Shown: piece by piece, positions 46,699 through 56,879 of the stretch
Position numbering within the stretch: position 1 is the stretch's first letter
How the letters are laid out: every line of letters starts with the position of its first letter
DNA from: Rhizomys pruinosus
Lineage: Eukaryota > Chordata > Mammalia > Rodentia > Spalacidae
Assembly: GCA_009823505.1 (NCBI GenBank)
Contig: VZQC01005084.1
Span: 152,004 to 216,003, forward strand
Reading direction: 5' to 3'
DNA length: 64,000 bases
The notes under the pieces: generated by a model
Told to the model about the DNA's origin: nothing
Seen by the model: the letters and a program-made list of their open reading frames with translations, nothing else
Database searches by the model: none
Position numbers and translations under genes: made by a program

Positions 46699-46904
46699 GG
46701 GGCTGGAGAGATGGCCTAGCGGTTAAGAGCGCCGACTGCTCTTCCCCAGGATCCACATGGCAGCTGAGAACTGTCTTTAGCTCCAGTTCCAGGGGAATCC
46801 AACACCCTCTTCTAACCTCCAAGGCATTGCATTACACGGGTGCACAAACCTACATGCAGACAGTACATTCATACACATAAAAAATAAATAAAATTAAAAA
46901 AAAA
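46699..46904 (+). mobile_element. B2-like SINE, short form, internally deleted
   Basis: Flanked by AGTGAGATGCTT (46,687-46,698 and 46,905-46,916). The B-box region is deleted between 'gctcttcc' and 'ccacatgg', so it cannot be a normal Pol III source copy. Confidence 0.92.
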
Positions 46905-47208
46905 AGTGAGATGCTTGCTACAAAAAAATTTTAAGGTGGTGCATGGTGGCACATATCTTTGATCCCAGAGATACACAGATGTCTTTGAGTTCAGGGCCAG
47001 CCTGGTCTATGTAGCAAGACCATGTCTAAATTTTTTTTATTTTAAACCAAACTGTAGATAAGCCCAATCCGAAGGCAAGAGATTTATAAAGATATTGCTA
47101 CAAATAGAAGGCCAATCAGAAGGCAGAGATTTTTGAACAGATTGCTATAAATAGGAGAAAGCTAACTAAAACAGTGACAGCAAGAAAAATAATTAAAAAT
47201 AGATTTAA

Positions 47209-47470
47209 GGGCTGTAGAGATGGCTCAGCGGTTAGGAGCACCGACTGCTCTTGCAGACGACCTGGGTTCAATTCCCAGCACCCACATGGTGGCTAAGAAC
47301 CTTCTTTAAGCTGGGCACAGTGGTACATGCCTTTAATCCTAGCAGAGGCAGGTGGATCTCTGTAAGTTCAAGTCCAGCCTGGTCTACAGAGTGAGTTCCA
47401 GGCCAGCTGGGGCTATAGGGAGACCTTATCTAAAAATAAATAAAATAAAATATAAAATAAAATAAAATGG
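47209..47470 (+). mobile_element. Truncated B2-like SINE followed by B1
   Basis: B2-like head (about 47,209-47,308) stops at 'aagaaccttctttaa', and a B1 (about 47,309-47,470) begins there. Confidence 0.8.
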
Positions 47471-47564
47471 GGGCCGAGGGAACTACGGAGAAAGGTTCAG
47501 CTATAGAACACTTCTCTAGCATAAAGCCCTAGGCTCAATCACCAGTAATGGAAAAAAATGAGTC

Positions 47565-47955
47565 TCCCATGTTTACCCTACACCTGTAATCCCAGCATTT
47601 GGGAAGCGGAGGCAGGAGGAGCCTCACAAATTCAAGGCCAGCCTATTGTACAGAGTTCTAGCCAGAGTTATATTGTGCCCCTACCTTTAAAAAAAAAAAA
47701 AAAGACCAGGCTGGATCTGGATGGCACACAGCACTCTAACCCAGCTCTCTAATACCATTATATTAACAGTTTTTTAAAAAATACTTTTAGCCGGGTGTGG
47801 TGGAGCACGCCTTTAATCCTAGCACTTCGGGGGCAGAGGCAGGCGGATCTCTGTGAGTTCAAGGCCAGCCTGGTCTACAGAGTTCCAGGCCAGCTGGGGC
47901 TACAGGGAGACCCTGTCTTGAAAAGACAAAAAAACCAAAACAACAAAAAAAACAC
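47565..47955 (+). mobile_element. Two plus-strand B1 SINEs
   Basis: Old copy at about 47,565-47,702 and near-consensus copy at about 47,791-47,955. Confidence 0.83.
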
Positions 47956-48084
47956 TTTTGATTTATTTTTATGTGTATTTATGTGTTTTATGTGTATTTG
48001 TGTGTTTTGCCTGCAGTGTGTACATCCACCACGTGTGTGCAGCTCCCATGGAGGCATGTGCCACCACACCTGGCAAAACCTGTT

Positions 48085-48243
48085 ATTTATTTGTTTGTTT
48101 GTTTTGAGACAGAGTCTCCCTATAGCCCCAGCTGGCCTGAACTCACTCTGTAGACCAGGCTAGCCTTGGACTCACAGAGATCCTCTGTCCGCCTCTGCCT
48201 CTGGAGTGCTAGGATTAAAGGTGTGTGCCACCACGCCCAGCTT
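48085..48243 (-). mobile_element. B1 SINE
   Basis: 'ttttgagacagagtctccct' to 'caccacgcccagct'. Confidence 0.86.
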
Positions 48244-48914
48244 TGACCTTGTACTTCTGATCCTGATTGCAGCTATTCACACACCTGGCTTGGCGGATGC
48301 TGAGTACTGAATCCATGGCTTCAGGCAATCTAAGAAGCACACTGCTAAGTCCCTAGCCCCCTTTTTATTTTTTATTTTTCTCTTTTTTAGAAGTTTTCAT
48401 GTATCCCAGGCTAGCCTCAAACTCCTAATCTCCCTGCCTCCACCTTCCAAGTGCTAGCATTATAGGTATATGCCATAATTCATCAGACTATTTCAAGACT
48501 TTCCAGAAGAGTACAGCAGCATTGACTTATGTAATGACTGGCTAGGTAAGCTCTAAAGACAAGGTACAGCTAACATAAAGATGTTTTGTTCCAAAGAAAA
48601 GAAATCCAGAACTCACATAATTCCAGGCATCATTTTTTACAGAGTATCTTAGTCCTCACAATGATGTATTTATTCAGAATACTTTAAATACACTAGTACT
48701 CCATTTGCAAATAAGCAAATTAAGAAATTAAGAAAATAACCTGTCTAAGCCCTTAGAGCTTATTGAGATGAAGACAACAATAACCCCTATTTTGTTTCAG
48801 TTACCAGGAGTTACTGAAATGTAATAAACGGAAAATTCTCCATATAAAGAATCCACTACCTTTTATTTTATTTATTTTTGAGACAGGGTCTACCTGTAGC
48901 ACTACCTTTTATTT

Positions 48915-49085
48915 ATTTTATTTTATTTTTTTTTTTTTTTGGTCTTTTCGAGACAGGGCCTCCCTGTAGCCCCAGCTGTCCTGGAATTCACCTTGTAGAC
49001 CAGGCTGGCCTTGAACGCACAAAGATCCGCCTGTCTCTGCCTCCCAAGTGCTAGGATTAAAGGCATGCGCCACCACGCCCAGCAG
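48915..49085 (-). mobile_element. B1 SINE, young
   Basis: Long T run then near-consensus body; CpG retained in 'caccacgcccagc'. Confidence 0.88.
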
Positions 49086-49454
49086 CACCACCTTTTAAAT
49101 GGCACACTTGTACTGAGTAGTAATGTGATGAAATCTTGAGCTACCCATCTGTCCCACTGGGGGGCATAAACCAAGCCTTTCTTCCCCATAACCAAGCAGT
49201 ACACACTACCTGCACAATGTTACTGACAGCGCTGTGTACAAGCCACCCTTATGTAGTAGCTAGTTTACAAGGGCACCATCTTCCACTTCCTTTCATCTTA
49301 TCCCTTATATACTCTGTCATTTTATATCACAGAAAGGATATTTTGCAAAAGCAACAGCATTCGCACAACTTTCCCTACAGTATGCTGCTGTAATTGTTCT
49401 ATTTTATGATGTGTTATTACTGTGAAGTGTGCCTGATTTATAAATTAAGCTTTT

Positions 49455-49610
49455 TATTTTACCATAATTATTAGTGTGGGGAGGGTCAGTGTGGACACTC
49501 AAGCCCAGTGTGGAAGTCAGAGGAGGACAACTTTTGAGTATCAGTTCTCTTCTTCCATCACGGATTCTGGGACTGAATGGCAAGTGTTTTTACTGTCTTG
49601 AGCCACCCTC
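49455..49610 (-). mobile_element. B3-like SINE abutting the DYNC2H1-like exon
   Basis: The plus-strand segment 'gtggaagtcagaggaggac' through 'gagccaccctc' is a minus-strand B3-type SINE whose 5' head is cut at the ambiguous base 49,611. Confidence 0.7.
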
Positions 49611-49611
49611 N
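49611..49611. other. Ambiguous base (N) at the exon/SINE junction
   Basis: One of two ambiguous bases in the window. It falls exactly where the DYNC2H1-like coding match ends and the 5' head of a minus-strand SINE begins, so it may mark an assembly seam. Confidence 0.95.
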
Positions 49612-49776
49612 CAACATAGGGGCGAACACTTGCCGCACTGCTTGGTAAAGGGAATTAATGGGTGATTCCAGCATAAACGAGATAACAATGTTGCTGTGCA
49701 GATTCTCATCAGTGATGACTTCAGGTAGGAGCTTGAAAAACACCAGTACTTTATCTTTTGTATCATCAAAATCAAT
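49612..49776 (-). pseudogene. Orphan DYNC2H1-like exon (dynein-2 heavy chain N-terminus) inside RLF intron 1
   Basis: These 165 bases read as 55 open codons: IDFDDTKDKV, then VFFKLLPEVITDENLHSNIV, then a segment ending YQAVRQVFAPML. I recognise this as the second coding exon of cytoplasmic dynein 2 heavy chain 1, the motor of retrograde intraflagellar transport. Just upstream on the minus strand a pyrimidine-rich stretch ends in CTGTAG, so the native splice acceptor is kept and this is not a processed retrocopy. The match stops at the ambiguous base 49,611, after which a SINE begins. No other DYNC2H1 exon is visible in the window. It lies on the same strand as RLF and its phase (0) fits the exit phase of RLF exon 1. 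It is most likely a captured fragment or an assembly join; a functional exon is unlikely. Confidence 0.8.
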
Positions 49777-49828
49777 CTACAGTAATAAACAAACAAGATT
49801 AATATCTTCATAAAATTTAATATGTGAG

Positions 49829-49980
49829 GGGCTGGAGAGATGGCTCAGCAGCTAAGAGCACTTACCGCTCTTGCAGAGAACCCAGGTTTGAGTCCCAGCA
49901 CCCACATGACGGCTAAGAATCATCATTAGTGCCAGGCATGATGGGGCATGCCTTTAATCCCAGAACTCGGATTGATATCT
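49829..49980 (+). mobile_element. Truncated B2-like SINE plus B1 start
   Basis: B2-like head (about 49,829-49,925) is followed by a B1 beginning 'gtgccaggcatgatggggc'. It lies only about 50 bp from the DYNC2H1-like acceptor. Confidence 0.8.
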
Positions 49981-50151
49981 AAAAGATCAAAAAAAAAAAA
50001 AGAAAAGGAAGGAAAAAAAAAGGCAAACACATAAGTGAATACAGGGATGAAAAAGTAACAGTTGCAGTTTCGGACATTCAATGGTGCTATTAGAATGTAT
50101 ACCCTGTGAATAACCTATTAGACTCAAAGCCCTTTAACTAATCTAGAAAAC

Positions 50152-50152
50152 A

Positions 50153-50201
<49 letters not shown>

Positions 50202-50206
50202 GCACG
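50152..50206. repeat. (CA)n microsatellite
   Basis: About 26 units ending in GCAC variants, immediately before two minus-strand B1 elements. Confidence 0.95.
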
Positions 50207-50470
50207 ATTTTTTTTTTGTCTTTTCGAGACAGGGTCTCCCTGTAGCCCCAGCTGTCCTGGAACTCACTCTGTAGACCAGGCTGGCCTTGAACTCACAAAG
50301 ATCTGCCTGCCTCTGCCTTTTTTTTGTCTTTTTGAGACAGGGTCTCTCTGCTGTAGCTCTGGCTGTCCTGGAACTCTCTCTGTAGGCCAGGCTGGCCTTG
50401 AACTCACAAAGATCCGCCTGCCTCTTCCTCCCAAGTGCTGGGATTAAAGGCGTGTGCCACCATACCCAAC
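50207..50470 (-). mobile_element. Two minus-strand B1 SINEs, one inserted in the other
   Basis: The first B1 stops at 'ctgcctctgcc' and is followed at once by the T-rich tail of a second complete B1. Confidence 0.87.
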
Positions 50471-50504
50471 CTCGATACTTTTTTTAAACATTAAAAATCT
50501 ATAA

Positions 50505-50650
50505 AGTATGCTGGGTGTGGTGATGCACACCTATAATCACAGCACTTGGGAGACAGAGGCAGGTGGATCTCTGTGAGTTCGAGGCCAGCCAGGTCTACAT
50601 AGTGAGCTCCAGGCCAGCTGGGACTAAAAAGGGAGACCCTGTCTCAAAAA

Positions 50651-50689
<39 letters not shown>

Positions 50690-50695
50690 ATGTCT
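50505..50695 (+). mobile_element. B1 SINE with (AAAT)n tail
   Basis: 'gctgggtgtggtgatgcaca' head; tail expanded into an AAAT microsatellite at 50,647-50,692. Confidence 0.87.
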
Positions 50696-50719
50696 ATAAA
50701 GAAAAAAAAAAGCTACAAA

Positions 50720-50868
50720 GTTGCTAGGCATGGTGACATGTACCTTTAACCCCATTATTGCATTACTGAGGCAGAGGCAGGCAGATCTCTGGGCCAGCCT
50801 GGTCCTATCTACACAGACAGTTTGAGGCCAGCCAAGGCTACAAAGTGAGACTCTGTCTCAAAAAAATG
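50720..50868 (+). mobile_element. B1 SINE, diverged
   Basis: 'ttgctaggcatggtgacatg' head. Confidence 0.75.
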
Positions 50869-51269
50869 AACTCACTGCCCCCCAATCTACAAAATTAAGT
50901 CTAGGACCTAAAAGTATCTCACATAACATGGCTTACTCATAAAACTACTTTGTCTGGTATTCTCAAAGTATAATCATCACTTACCTAATTTCATATGCGA
51001 TAAAAAAAAATTTAGAAAGTCTCCAAAACTTGTATCACAAACACAGTCAAAAGTTTTAATAATTTCGGGATTTCTTCAAATTGTATTTATTACTAATTTA
51101 TTAATTTGGGGAGGAGGTGGGTAGGCTACATCGTGCATATGGAGGTCAAAGGACAACCTTAGTTTCTCAGGGATCAATTTTAGATTGTCAGGCTTGACAA
51201 GTACCTTTACCCACAAGTCATCCTGCTGGCCTGGACTTTTGAGAATTTTGTTTCCCTAAAAAAAGATAG

Positions 51270-51655
51270 TATACTCTTTTTTTTTTTTTTTCTTTTTTTG
51301 AGAGAGGGTCTCCCTGTAGCCCCAGCTGGCCTGGAACTCACTATGTAGACCAGGCTGGCCTCAACTCAGAGATCTGCCTGCCACTGCCTCCCAAGTTGGG
51401 GACAACCAGGCTTAGGCTTAAATACATTTTTAAAAAGATATTATCAGATTCTCAATAACAACAAAAGACCATTTTGTAGCATTCATTTATCTTCCTTTAA
51501 AATTACCAAGTTTTTGTTGTTTTGAGACAGAGTGTCACTACTCATCCCTGGCTGGCCTGGAACTATGTAGACCAGGCTAGTCTCCAACTGGTAGAGTCTG
51601 TCTGCCGCCTCCTATGTGCTGGGATTAAAGGCGTGCATCACCCACTTGACAAAAG
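51270..51655 (-). mobile_element. Two minus-strand B1 SINEs
   Basis: Copies at about 51,270-51,420 and 51,508-51,655. Confidence 0.82.
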
Positions 51656-52449
51656 TTACTTGTTTTATTTCATTTTTTTACATTTACCTATTTGTGTGGG
51701 CCTGTGTTTGTGTGCATGTGAGTATAGGCAGGGTAGGGAGGCATACGGAGGGCAGGGACAGCTTCTGGGAGCTGTTTCTCTTCTCCCACCCTGTGTGTTC
51801 CAGGGGATCCAACTCAGATCAGGCTTGGTACAAGCACTTTTTTAGATGAGCAGTCTTGCTGCCCCTCATTTTCTTATCGTATTACTTCTGGAGTTTTATT
51901 CTTTTTGTAAACTTGAAGTTTCTGAGTTAGTGAAATTCTAAAAACAGTCAATTGTTTGGGAGAGTTCCATGTTTTTGTTTGTTTGTTTGTTTAGGGGGTG
52001 GATTTTTTGAGAATGAACCTCCAGTATCCCAAGGTGGACTTGAACTACTGACCCTCTACACCTAAGTAGACTGGGGTCGGGATTACAGGAAGGCCACACT
52101 TCTGGCTTTCTTTTCTTGTATGTCCAAATATCTGTATATATTCATAAAGGGAGCCTGTGCCCATGTGTATTCACGTACGCACTATGTGAGTGCATGTTTA
52201 AGCTAAGGTGGATGTGGGGTGTCTCCCTCAACTGCTTTCTACCTTACAGAGTGAGGCAGGATCTCCTAATGAAGCCCTGTGTTTTCACAGCCGGCCAGCC
52301 AGTTTGCTCCAGGGGATTCTCAGTACCTGCCTCCCTTGGGCTAGGATTACAGGTGGGCCATCACACCCACCAGACTTTTAACCCATCCATTTCTTCTGTG
52401 GTCCCACCCAGCATGCTGCAATTCAAGTCCTTACAACCAGTCTAACTAA

Positions 52450-53930
52450 ACACCTGTTTAGAACATGTTTGTAGTAGTAAGCACCTGAAGAGCAGTCAGT
52501 CAGTCCTTCATGAAAGGTGCAGCTTACTCCAAGCTGTTTATTGTGCCTCCCATCTTCAGCACTTAAGTCATACAATCAGTGTCTCTTCTGCCTTTCAAAT
52601 GTGAAACCGAGAAAGCTATTCGACCACACTAAGTAATGGCAATTTTTCTGGAATGTATATATGCAGTATATATTTTGACAAGTTTCAATCTGACTGGCTC
52701 CTTTCACTTTTGCAGGAAGACAATTGAAGCTTAGACGCTTTGTTCAGAATCCACGGTTGTTCTCCCACTCCCACACTCCCTTTGCAATTAGTTCCCTCTT
52801 CTCCCAAAGCATTCTGTGTCCCCTCTGATCTCTACCTATGGTACTGGAAGTGCATGCACAAGCACACACATCCACATTCATACCCACACCCCCTCCTCCA
52901 GCCTTCATACAATTCAGGTACCTCCTTTCAGTCACAGGGCCTATCTTATCCAAAGTGGCCCCTTTCTGTTCTAAGCACATGCTACAGCCTATAGACAGCC
53001 ACTCTTTTACATCTACTTCTACTGTCATTCCCATTAGGATGACCCATAGACTCTCTCCTCACTGTCTGTACACCTTTTTTCCATCATTACCAAAACAACA
53101 CTGACAATACAGTCATTTCTTTTGGTGGAGGTGGTGGTGTTGAAGAGGTATCTGATACAGTCTCATTACTGGGGTGGGGGGGTGGGGGCGCGACACTGGA
53201 GCCCACTATGAAGACCAAGACTACCTTGAATTTGCATAGCTCTTTGTGCCTCCTTGCTGGGACTATAGGCATGCACTGCCATGCCTTGTAAATACTGCCA
53301 TTTCTGCAGCATCCCTTCAAGAGTAAGAACTGTGTCTAATTCATACCTCCTCGGCACTCAGTTAAGAATTGTCCAAAAAATTGTAGAATAAATGGCCGTA
53401 CTAAATCACATACTAACCACACTAACATACTAGAAAACAATAGAAATGCTAAAGAATATACACACAGAACTTGCAAAAAGATTAACAAGACTAAATTCCA
53501 AGCAGACAAGATGGTTCTGGGTCACCAGAGAGAGAAAAAGAGAACAGCACTCAAGCCAGAACTTTAATTCTGTTCAGGACCAACAAAGCAAACTGCTTCC
53601 CTCCGCACCCCAACTACAACTCTGTAACTCCACAATTTATTCAGCGCATTCAACTGCTCATTAAGAGTCCAAATATCAACATATTTCGATTACTTTGTAT
53701 TCTCTAAGGTATACCACGTAAGGAGCAAAGGGATGACTGAAATCTGATAGTACCCGCATCGAAGCAAAAACAATAACGGCAAACGTTTACACTTATAAGA
53801 CACTGGAGAACACTGAAGAATGTTTGATGTGATCCCAGAGACCAAACTAAACACACCCGTCAGCTTGGAGCCGTCAGGTGGAGGAGGCCCACTATGTCAC
53901 AGAAATGATCAGTCAAAAGACTGCCAAAAG
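52450..53930. other. Largely unique sequence near the RLF promoter
   Basis: About 1.5 kb with little repeat content apart from a diverged SINE-like piece near 53,130-53,290. I see no exon here. It is a plausible place for intron 1 regulatory elements but shows no specific signal. Confidence 0.5.
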
Positions 53931-54587
53931 AGGTCACACTATCCATCTCTCTCCCGATCCTCTTCTATTCAAAGGCTAATCTCCACTACTGGGTTTACAA
54001 GCCTCGTTCCTGGTAGTACAATCCTCAAATGAATACAAAACAGGTGAAAGAATAGCATAAACATCCCCCCCCCAAATGGCAAAAACCAAACAACTAAACG
54101 GCTCAGTAATCCCTAATCAGAAAGCTCCAGACGCCTTCCAAAACCAGCTGTCGTATCTTCTAAAAGCCAAAAAGATACCAACTCCATAGATAAGTCTCTG
54201 GCCCCAACCCATCTCTCCATGAATATTTAGAAAAAACAGGGTTTTCCACTTTGGAGATGAGCACACTACTCCAACAAGCATCTCCCTGAAGGGCCGGATA
54301 ATCGATCCCTTACGGGGCAGCAGCCCTCCAGCCCCACAGCCAGAAGCCAGGGCACCGACCCGGCACAACCCTCCAGGCAGCCGCTCCCGGGCTCTCCGTT
54401 CCACCCAGCGCAACCCGCCCCGGCAGTGGCTGAAGACCGGGTGGTGGCGGAGCTGGGCCTGCCCAGCCGGAGGCGCGGCAAAACCCGGGGGTGGTGTCTT
54501 TCCACCCGGCCGCGGCCGCTGCGCTGAAACCCGGCTCTTCCCGGGCTCGCCGCCCCACCACCCTCGGCCAGCCAGTCCGCCCCTCAC

Positions 54588-54830
54588 CTGGCAGAAGCTC
54601 CGGCAGTAGTTCAAAGATGAGACCTCGGACACCTCCTGCTCCCGCAGCTCGGTCTCGAGCTGCCAAAGACATGGTCGCAGGCCCTGGGCTCCCGGCGCCG
54701 GAGATACAGGGCGGAGACCCCGAGCCATGGACTCTGTCTCGGCTGTGGCTCGGATGACCGCCGGAGGCTCAGCCCCAACCCCGCCAGCGGCGGCGGCGGC
54801 GGCGGCGGCATCTCCCTTTCCGTCCGCCAT
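54588..54830 (-). CDS. RLF: RLF exon 1 coding part (N-terminus of zinc-finger protein RLF)
   Basis: This exon encodes residues 1-81 of RLF, a large nuclear C2H2 zinc-finger protein related to ZNF292 and known in mouse as a regulator of chromatin and DNA methylation states. The ATG at 54,830-54,828 has a good context (A at -3, G at +4). The product starts MADGKGD, then an eight-alanine run at residues 8-15, then a Pro/Ala-rich stretch, then a conserved segment (LWQLETELREQEVSEVSSLN, residues 55-74) ending in SFCQ. The splice donor GTGAGG follows directly at 54,587. Intron phase is 0 and matches exon 2. An open frame continues through the donor to 54,117, but the protein match stops exactly at the donor, so I end the exon there. 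Recognition rests on recalled RLF sequence and on collinear downstream exons; it is firm. Confidence 0.95.
54786..54809 (-). repeat. RLF: GCC trinucleotide run encoding eight alanines in RLF
   Basis: Codons 8-15 of RLF form an alanine homopolymer made almost purely of GCC. Pure codon repetition implies slippage-prone DNA, so length may vary between individuals and species. Confidence 0.85.
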
Positions 54831-54833
54831 CTT
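54824..54833 (-). promoter_or_regulatory. YY1-type element overlapping the RLF start codon
   Basis: On the minus strand the start region reads AAGATGGCGG, which is the YY1 core consensus and also contains the initiating ATG. Such downstream elements are common in CpG-island promoters. Binding is inferred from the motif. Confidence 0.6.
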
Positions 54834-54865
54834 CCCACGGCCCAGCAGCGCGTAGGCAACCAAAC

Positions 54866-54915
54866 CACGTGATTGTGCCTGACCCCGCCCCAGAACGCCC
54901 GCGCAGAGTGACTCA
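54866..54915. promoter_or_regulatory. Cluster of candidate promoter motifs upstream of RLF
   Basis: Within 50 bp lie a palindromic E-box CACGTG (54,866-54,871), a GC box CCCCGCCCC (54,883-54,891) and an AP-1 type TGACTCA (54,909-54,915). They sit 36-85 bp upstream of the RLF ATG. Their use is inferred only from motif match and position. Confidence 0.45.
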
Positions 54916-55409
54916 ACCCTAGCGACACAGGCGCCAGCATTATTTCGTCACTAAAGGCGCCGAACGCTGATACTTTTAGAAGAAGCCTCCGCCGTAGCAA
55001 CAGCCCCGCTACTAGTGTTCCGAGGTTCTAGAACTCCTTGGCCCTTCGGAACCCCGGGGTTGCGAATAGCCTAGGGATAAACGAGGTAGGAGAAAGCTAT
55101 TAACCGAGCTGCAAACTGAAGAAAGAAGCCTGGAGAAAAACAAAACAGTTGGGCCGAATTGAAAAATAGCTCCAAGGGACCTTGGTTTTTGACAGGAATG
55201 GTATTACAAGTGACGGGAAAGGATAAACCTAAATAAATGGCACTGAGACATTTCTTCTAAAAGAAAAAAAAGTAGTTCTACTTCAAACTTCATATCCCAA
55301 AGTAAAGCTCCTATGGATTAGAGGCTTTAAAAATATGCTGAGCACAGTAGCACATGCCAGTAATACCAGTACCTAGAAGAGTGAAGCTAGAAGATGTTGA
55401 ATTCCGGCC

Positions 55410-55537
55410 AGATTGGGCTTCAAATCCCAGCTTTCCGGAGGCAGAAGTAGGCAGATCTCTGTGAGTTCAAAGCCAGCCTGGTCTACATTATGAGTTCCAG
55501 GCCAGCTGGGGCTAAAGGGAGACCCTGTCTCAAAAAG
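55410..55537 (+). mobile_element. B1 SINE fragment
   Basis: 'gcttcaaatcccagctttcc' to 'gaccctgtctcaaaaag'. Confidence 0.8.
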
Positions 55538-55561
55538 ACACACACACACACACACACACAA
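55538..55561. repeat. Short (CA)n microsatellite
   Basis: CA run at the tail of a plus-strand B1 in the 5' flank of RLF. Confidence 0.9.
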
Positions 55562-56454
55562 TCTGTAATCCCAGCATTCTTGAGGCAGTTCCAACCAGTC
55601 TGAACTGTTCACTGCACAGCATCGCCCTCCTTATCAAACAAAACAGACCCCCCAAAAATAAATTTTAAAGAGAAAATGAATAGAAAAAAGGAAGAACAAA
55701 AAAAAATTTTTAAGTCAAAGTTTGCCAAGTAAGGAAATAGTGTATTCAAAAGTCACAAAGTTTGTGCCTTAAAGCCCCAACTGAGCATGGCCGTGCATAC
55801 CAGTAATCTCGGCACTTGAGAGGCAGAGACAGAGGTATCATGTGTTCCAGGACAGCCTGGGTGCGTAATGTGACCTGTCTTCCTAGGGTCTGGGGAGGAG
55901 AAATGCAAGAGGGAGAACAAAAGGGAAAAGGAGAATGGCCAAGCCAGCATAGCTGGAGCCAGTGAGTGGAATGAAATGTTGAGAAGTTGAGAAAGGAGGC
56001 AGAAGCATGCACGTGACACAGGCAAAGGGAATTTGTCTTGCAGAAGGAATAGGGGACTTGCAGGAGAAAACATCCTCCGGAATGTGAGACCTCATCCTGA
56101 GTACAGCGAAAGGTTTGGTCTAGTATACAAATTAAGGATGCATTTTTATTTCAGCTGGAGATCCTCTATAAACTAACTATGGGCACTATAAACTATGGTA
56201 TTAGAAGATTTCAGAGTTATTGCCTAAATTCTATTGTTTCCCCTCTGTGAAGTGGTATAGGACGTAATACAGAAATTAAGAAAAACAAAGGTTTTAATCT
56301 TTTCTCTGTGTGTCTCTGCCAGCAAATTTATGATGACAGGTTTGTGGTTAGAACTCTGGCACAACTAGCTAGAGCCGCCCATCTTGTGGTTCCTCCCCCA
56401 CCCCCCCATCCCTTTTTAACCAGAGCTTCCTCTTTTTGTTTGTCTCAGACTTGG

Positions 56455-56632
56455 ACTTTTTATTTTATTTTATTTTATTTTTTGGACTTTTCGAGACAGG
56501 GTCTCCCTGTAGCTCCAGCTGGCCTGGAACTCACTCTGTGGATGAGGCTAGCCTTAACTCACAAAGATCTGCCTGCCTCTGCTTCCCAAGTGCTAGAATT
56601 AAAGGTGAGCACCACCACGCCCAGCAGACTTG
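56455..56632 (-). mobile_element. B1 SINE
   Basis: Flanked by TTGGACTTTTTA-like copies (GACTTGGACTTTTT at 56,448-56,461 and 56,626-56,639). Confidence 0.9.
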
Positions 56633-56639
56633 GACTTTT

Positions 56640-56810
56640 TAACCCACTACCCAAGGAGCTCCTTCCCCTCAGGGTCCAGACCTTGAGACTTGAGTCCTCT
56701 GGGCCAGGCTGCTGCTTGAATAAAACCTGCTTCCTGAACATTCCTAGTGTCTTGCCTCATCTTTCCTGCTAAAGTCATCAAGGCCAGACTAAGCTTTCTG
56801 GGCAGGAAAA
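56640..56810 (+). other. Possible LTR 3' portion with polyadenylation signal
   Basis: AATAAA at 56,719-56,724 is followed by a GT-rich stretch, just upstream of the gag zinc-knuckle fragment in the same orientation. It could be the R/U5 part of an LTR belonging to that fragment. I cannot find the matching U3 boundary, so this is tentative. Confidence 0.35.
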
Positions 56811-56879
56811 AAAAATAAAACAAAAAAAAAAAAAAAGCAAAACTTTGATAGAGTTCTTTCAGAGTGAGAGAGGAAAGGT

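Larger units (their letters stand above)
54300..55090 (-). promoter_or_regulatory. RLF: CpG-island promoter and first exon region of RLF
   Basis: This is the only long stretch in the window that is GC-rich and dense in CpG and free of SINEs. It spans the RLF start codon and about 250 bp upstream. There is no clear TATA box, as expected for a housekeeping-type island. The transcription start is not fixed by sequence, but the segment 54,831-55,000 is the likely core promoter and 5' UTR. Confidence 0.85.

Noticed and set aside
49455..49610. Continuation of the DYNC2H1-like exon into the left sequence
   Set aside because: Past the ambiguous base the sequence matches a B3-type SINE, and the frame soon meets a stop.
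54117..54587. Long minus-strand open frame continuing past RLF exon 1
   Set aside because: Similarity to RLF ends exactly at a GTGAGG donor, and the rest is GC-rich intron read-through.
54900..55090. Divergent gene starting from the same CpG island on the plus strand
   Set aside because: No plus-strand open frame with a credible start and donor is visible in the island.
56719..56724. AATAAA as the end of a host gene upstream of RLF
   Set aside because: No upstream exons or splice sites are visible, and retroviral gag sequence follows in the same orientation.
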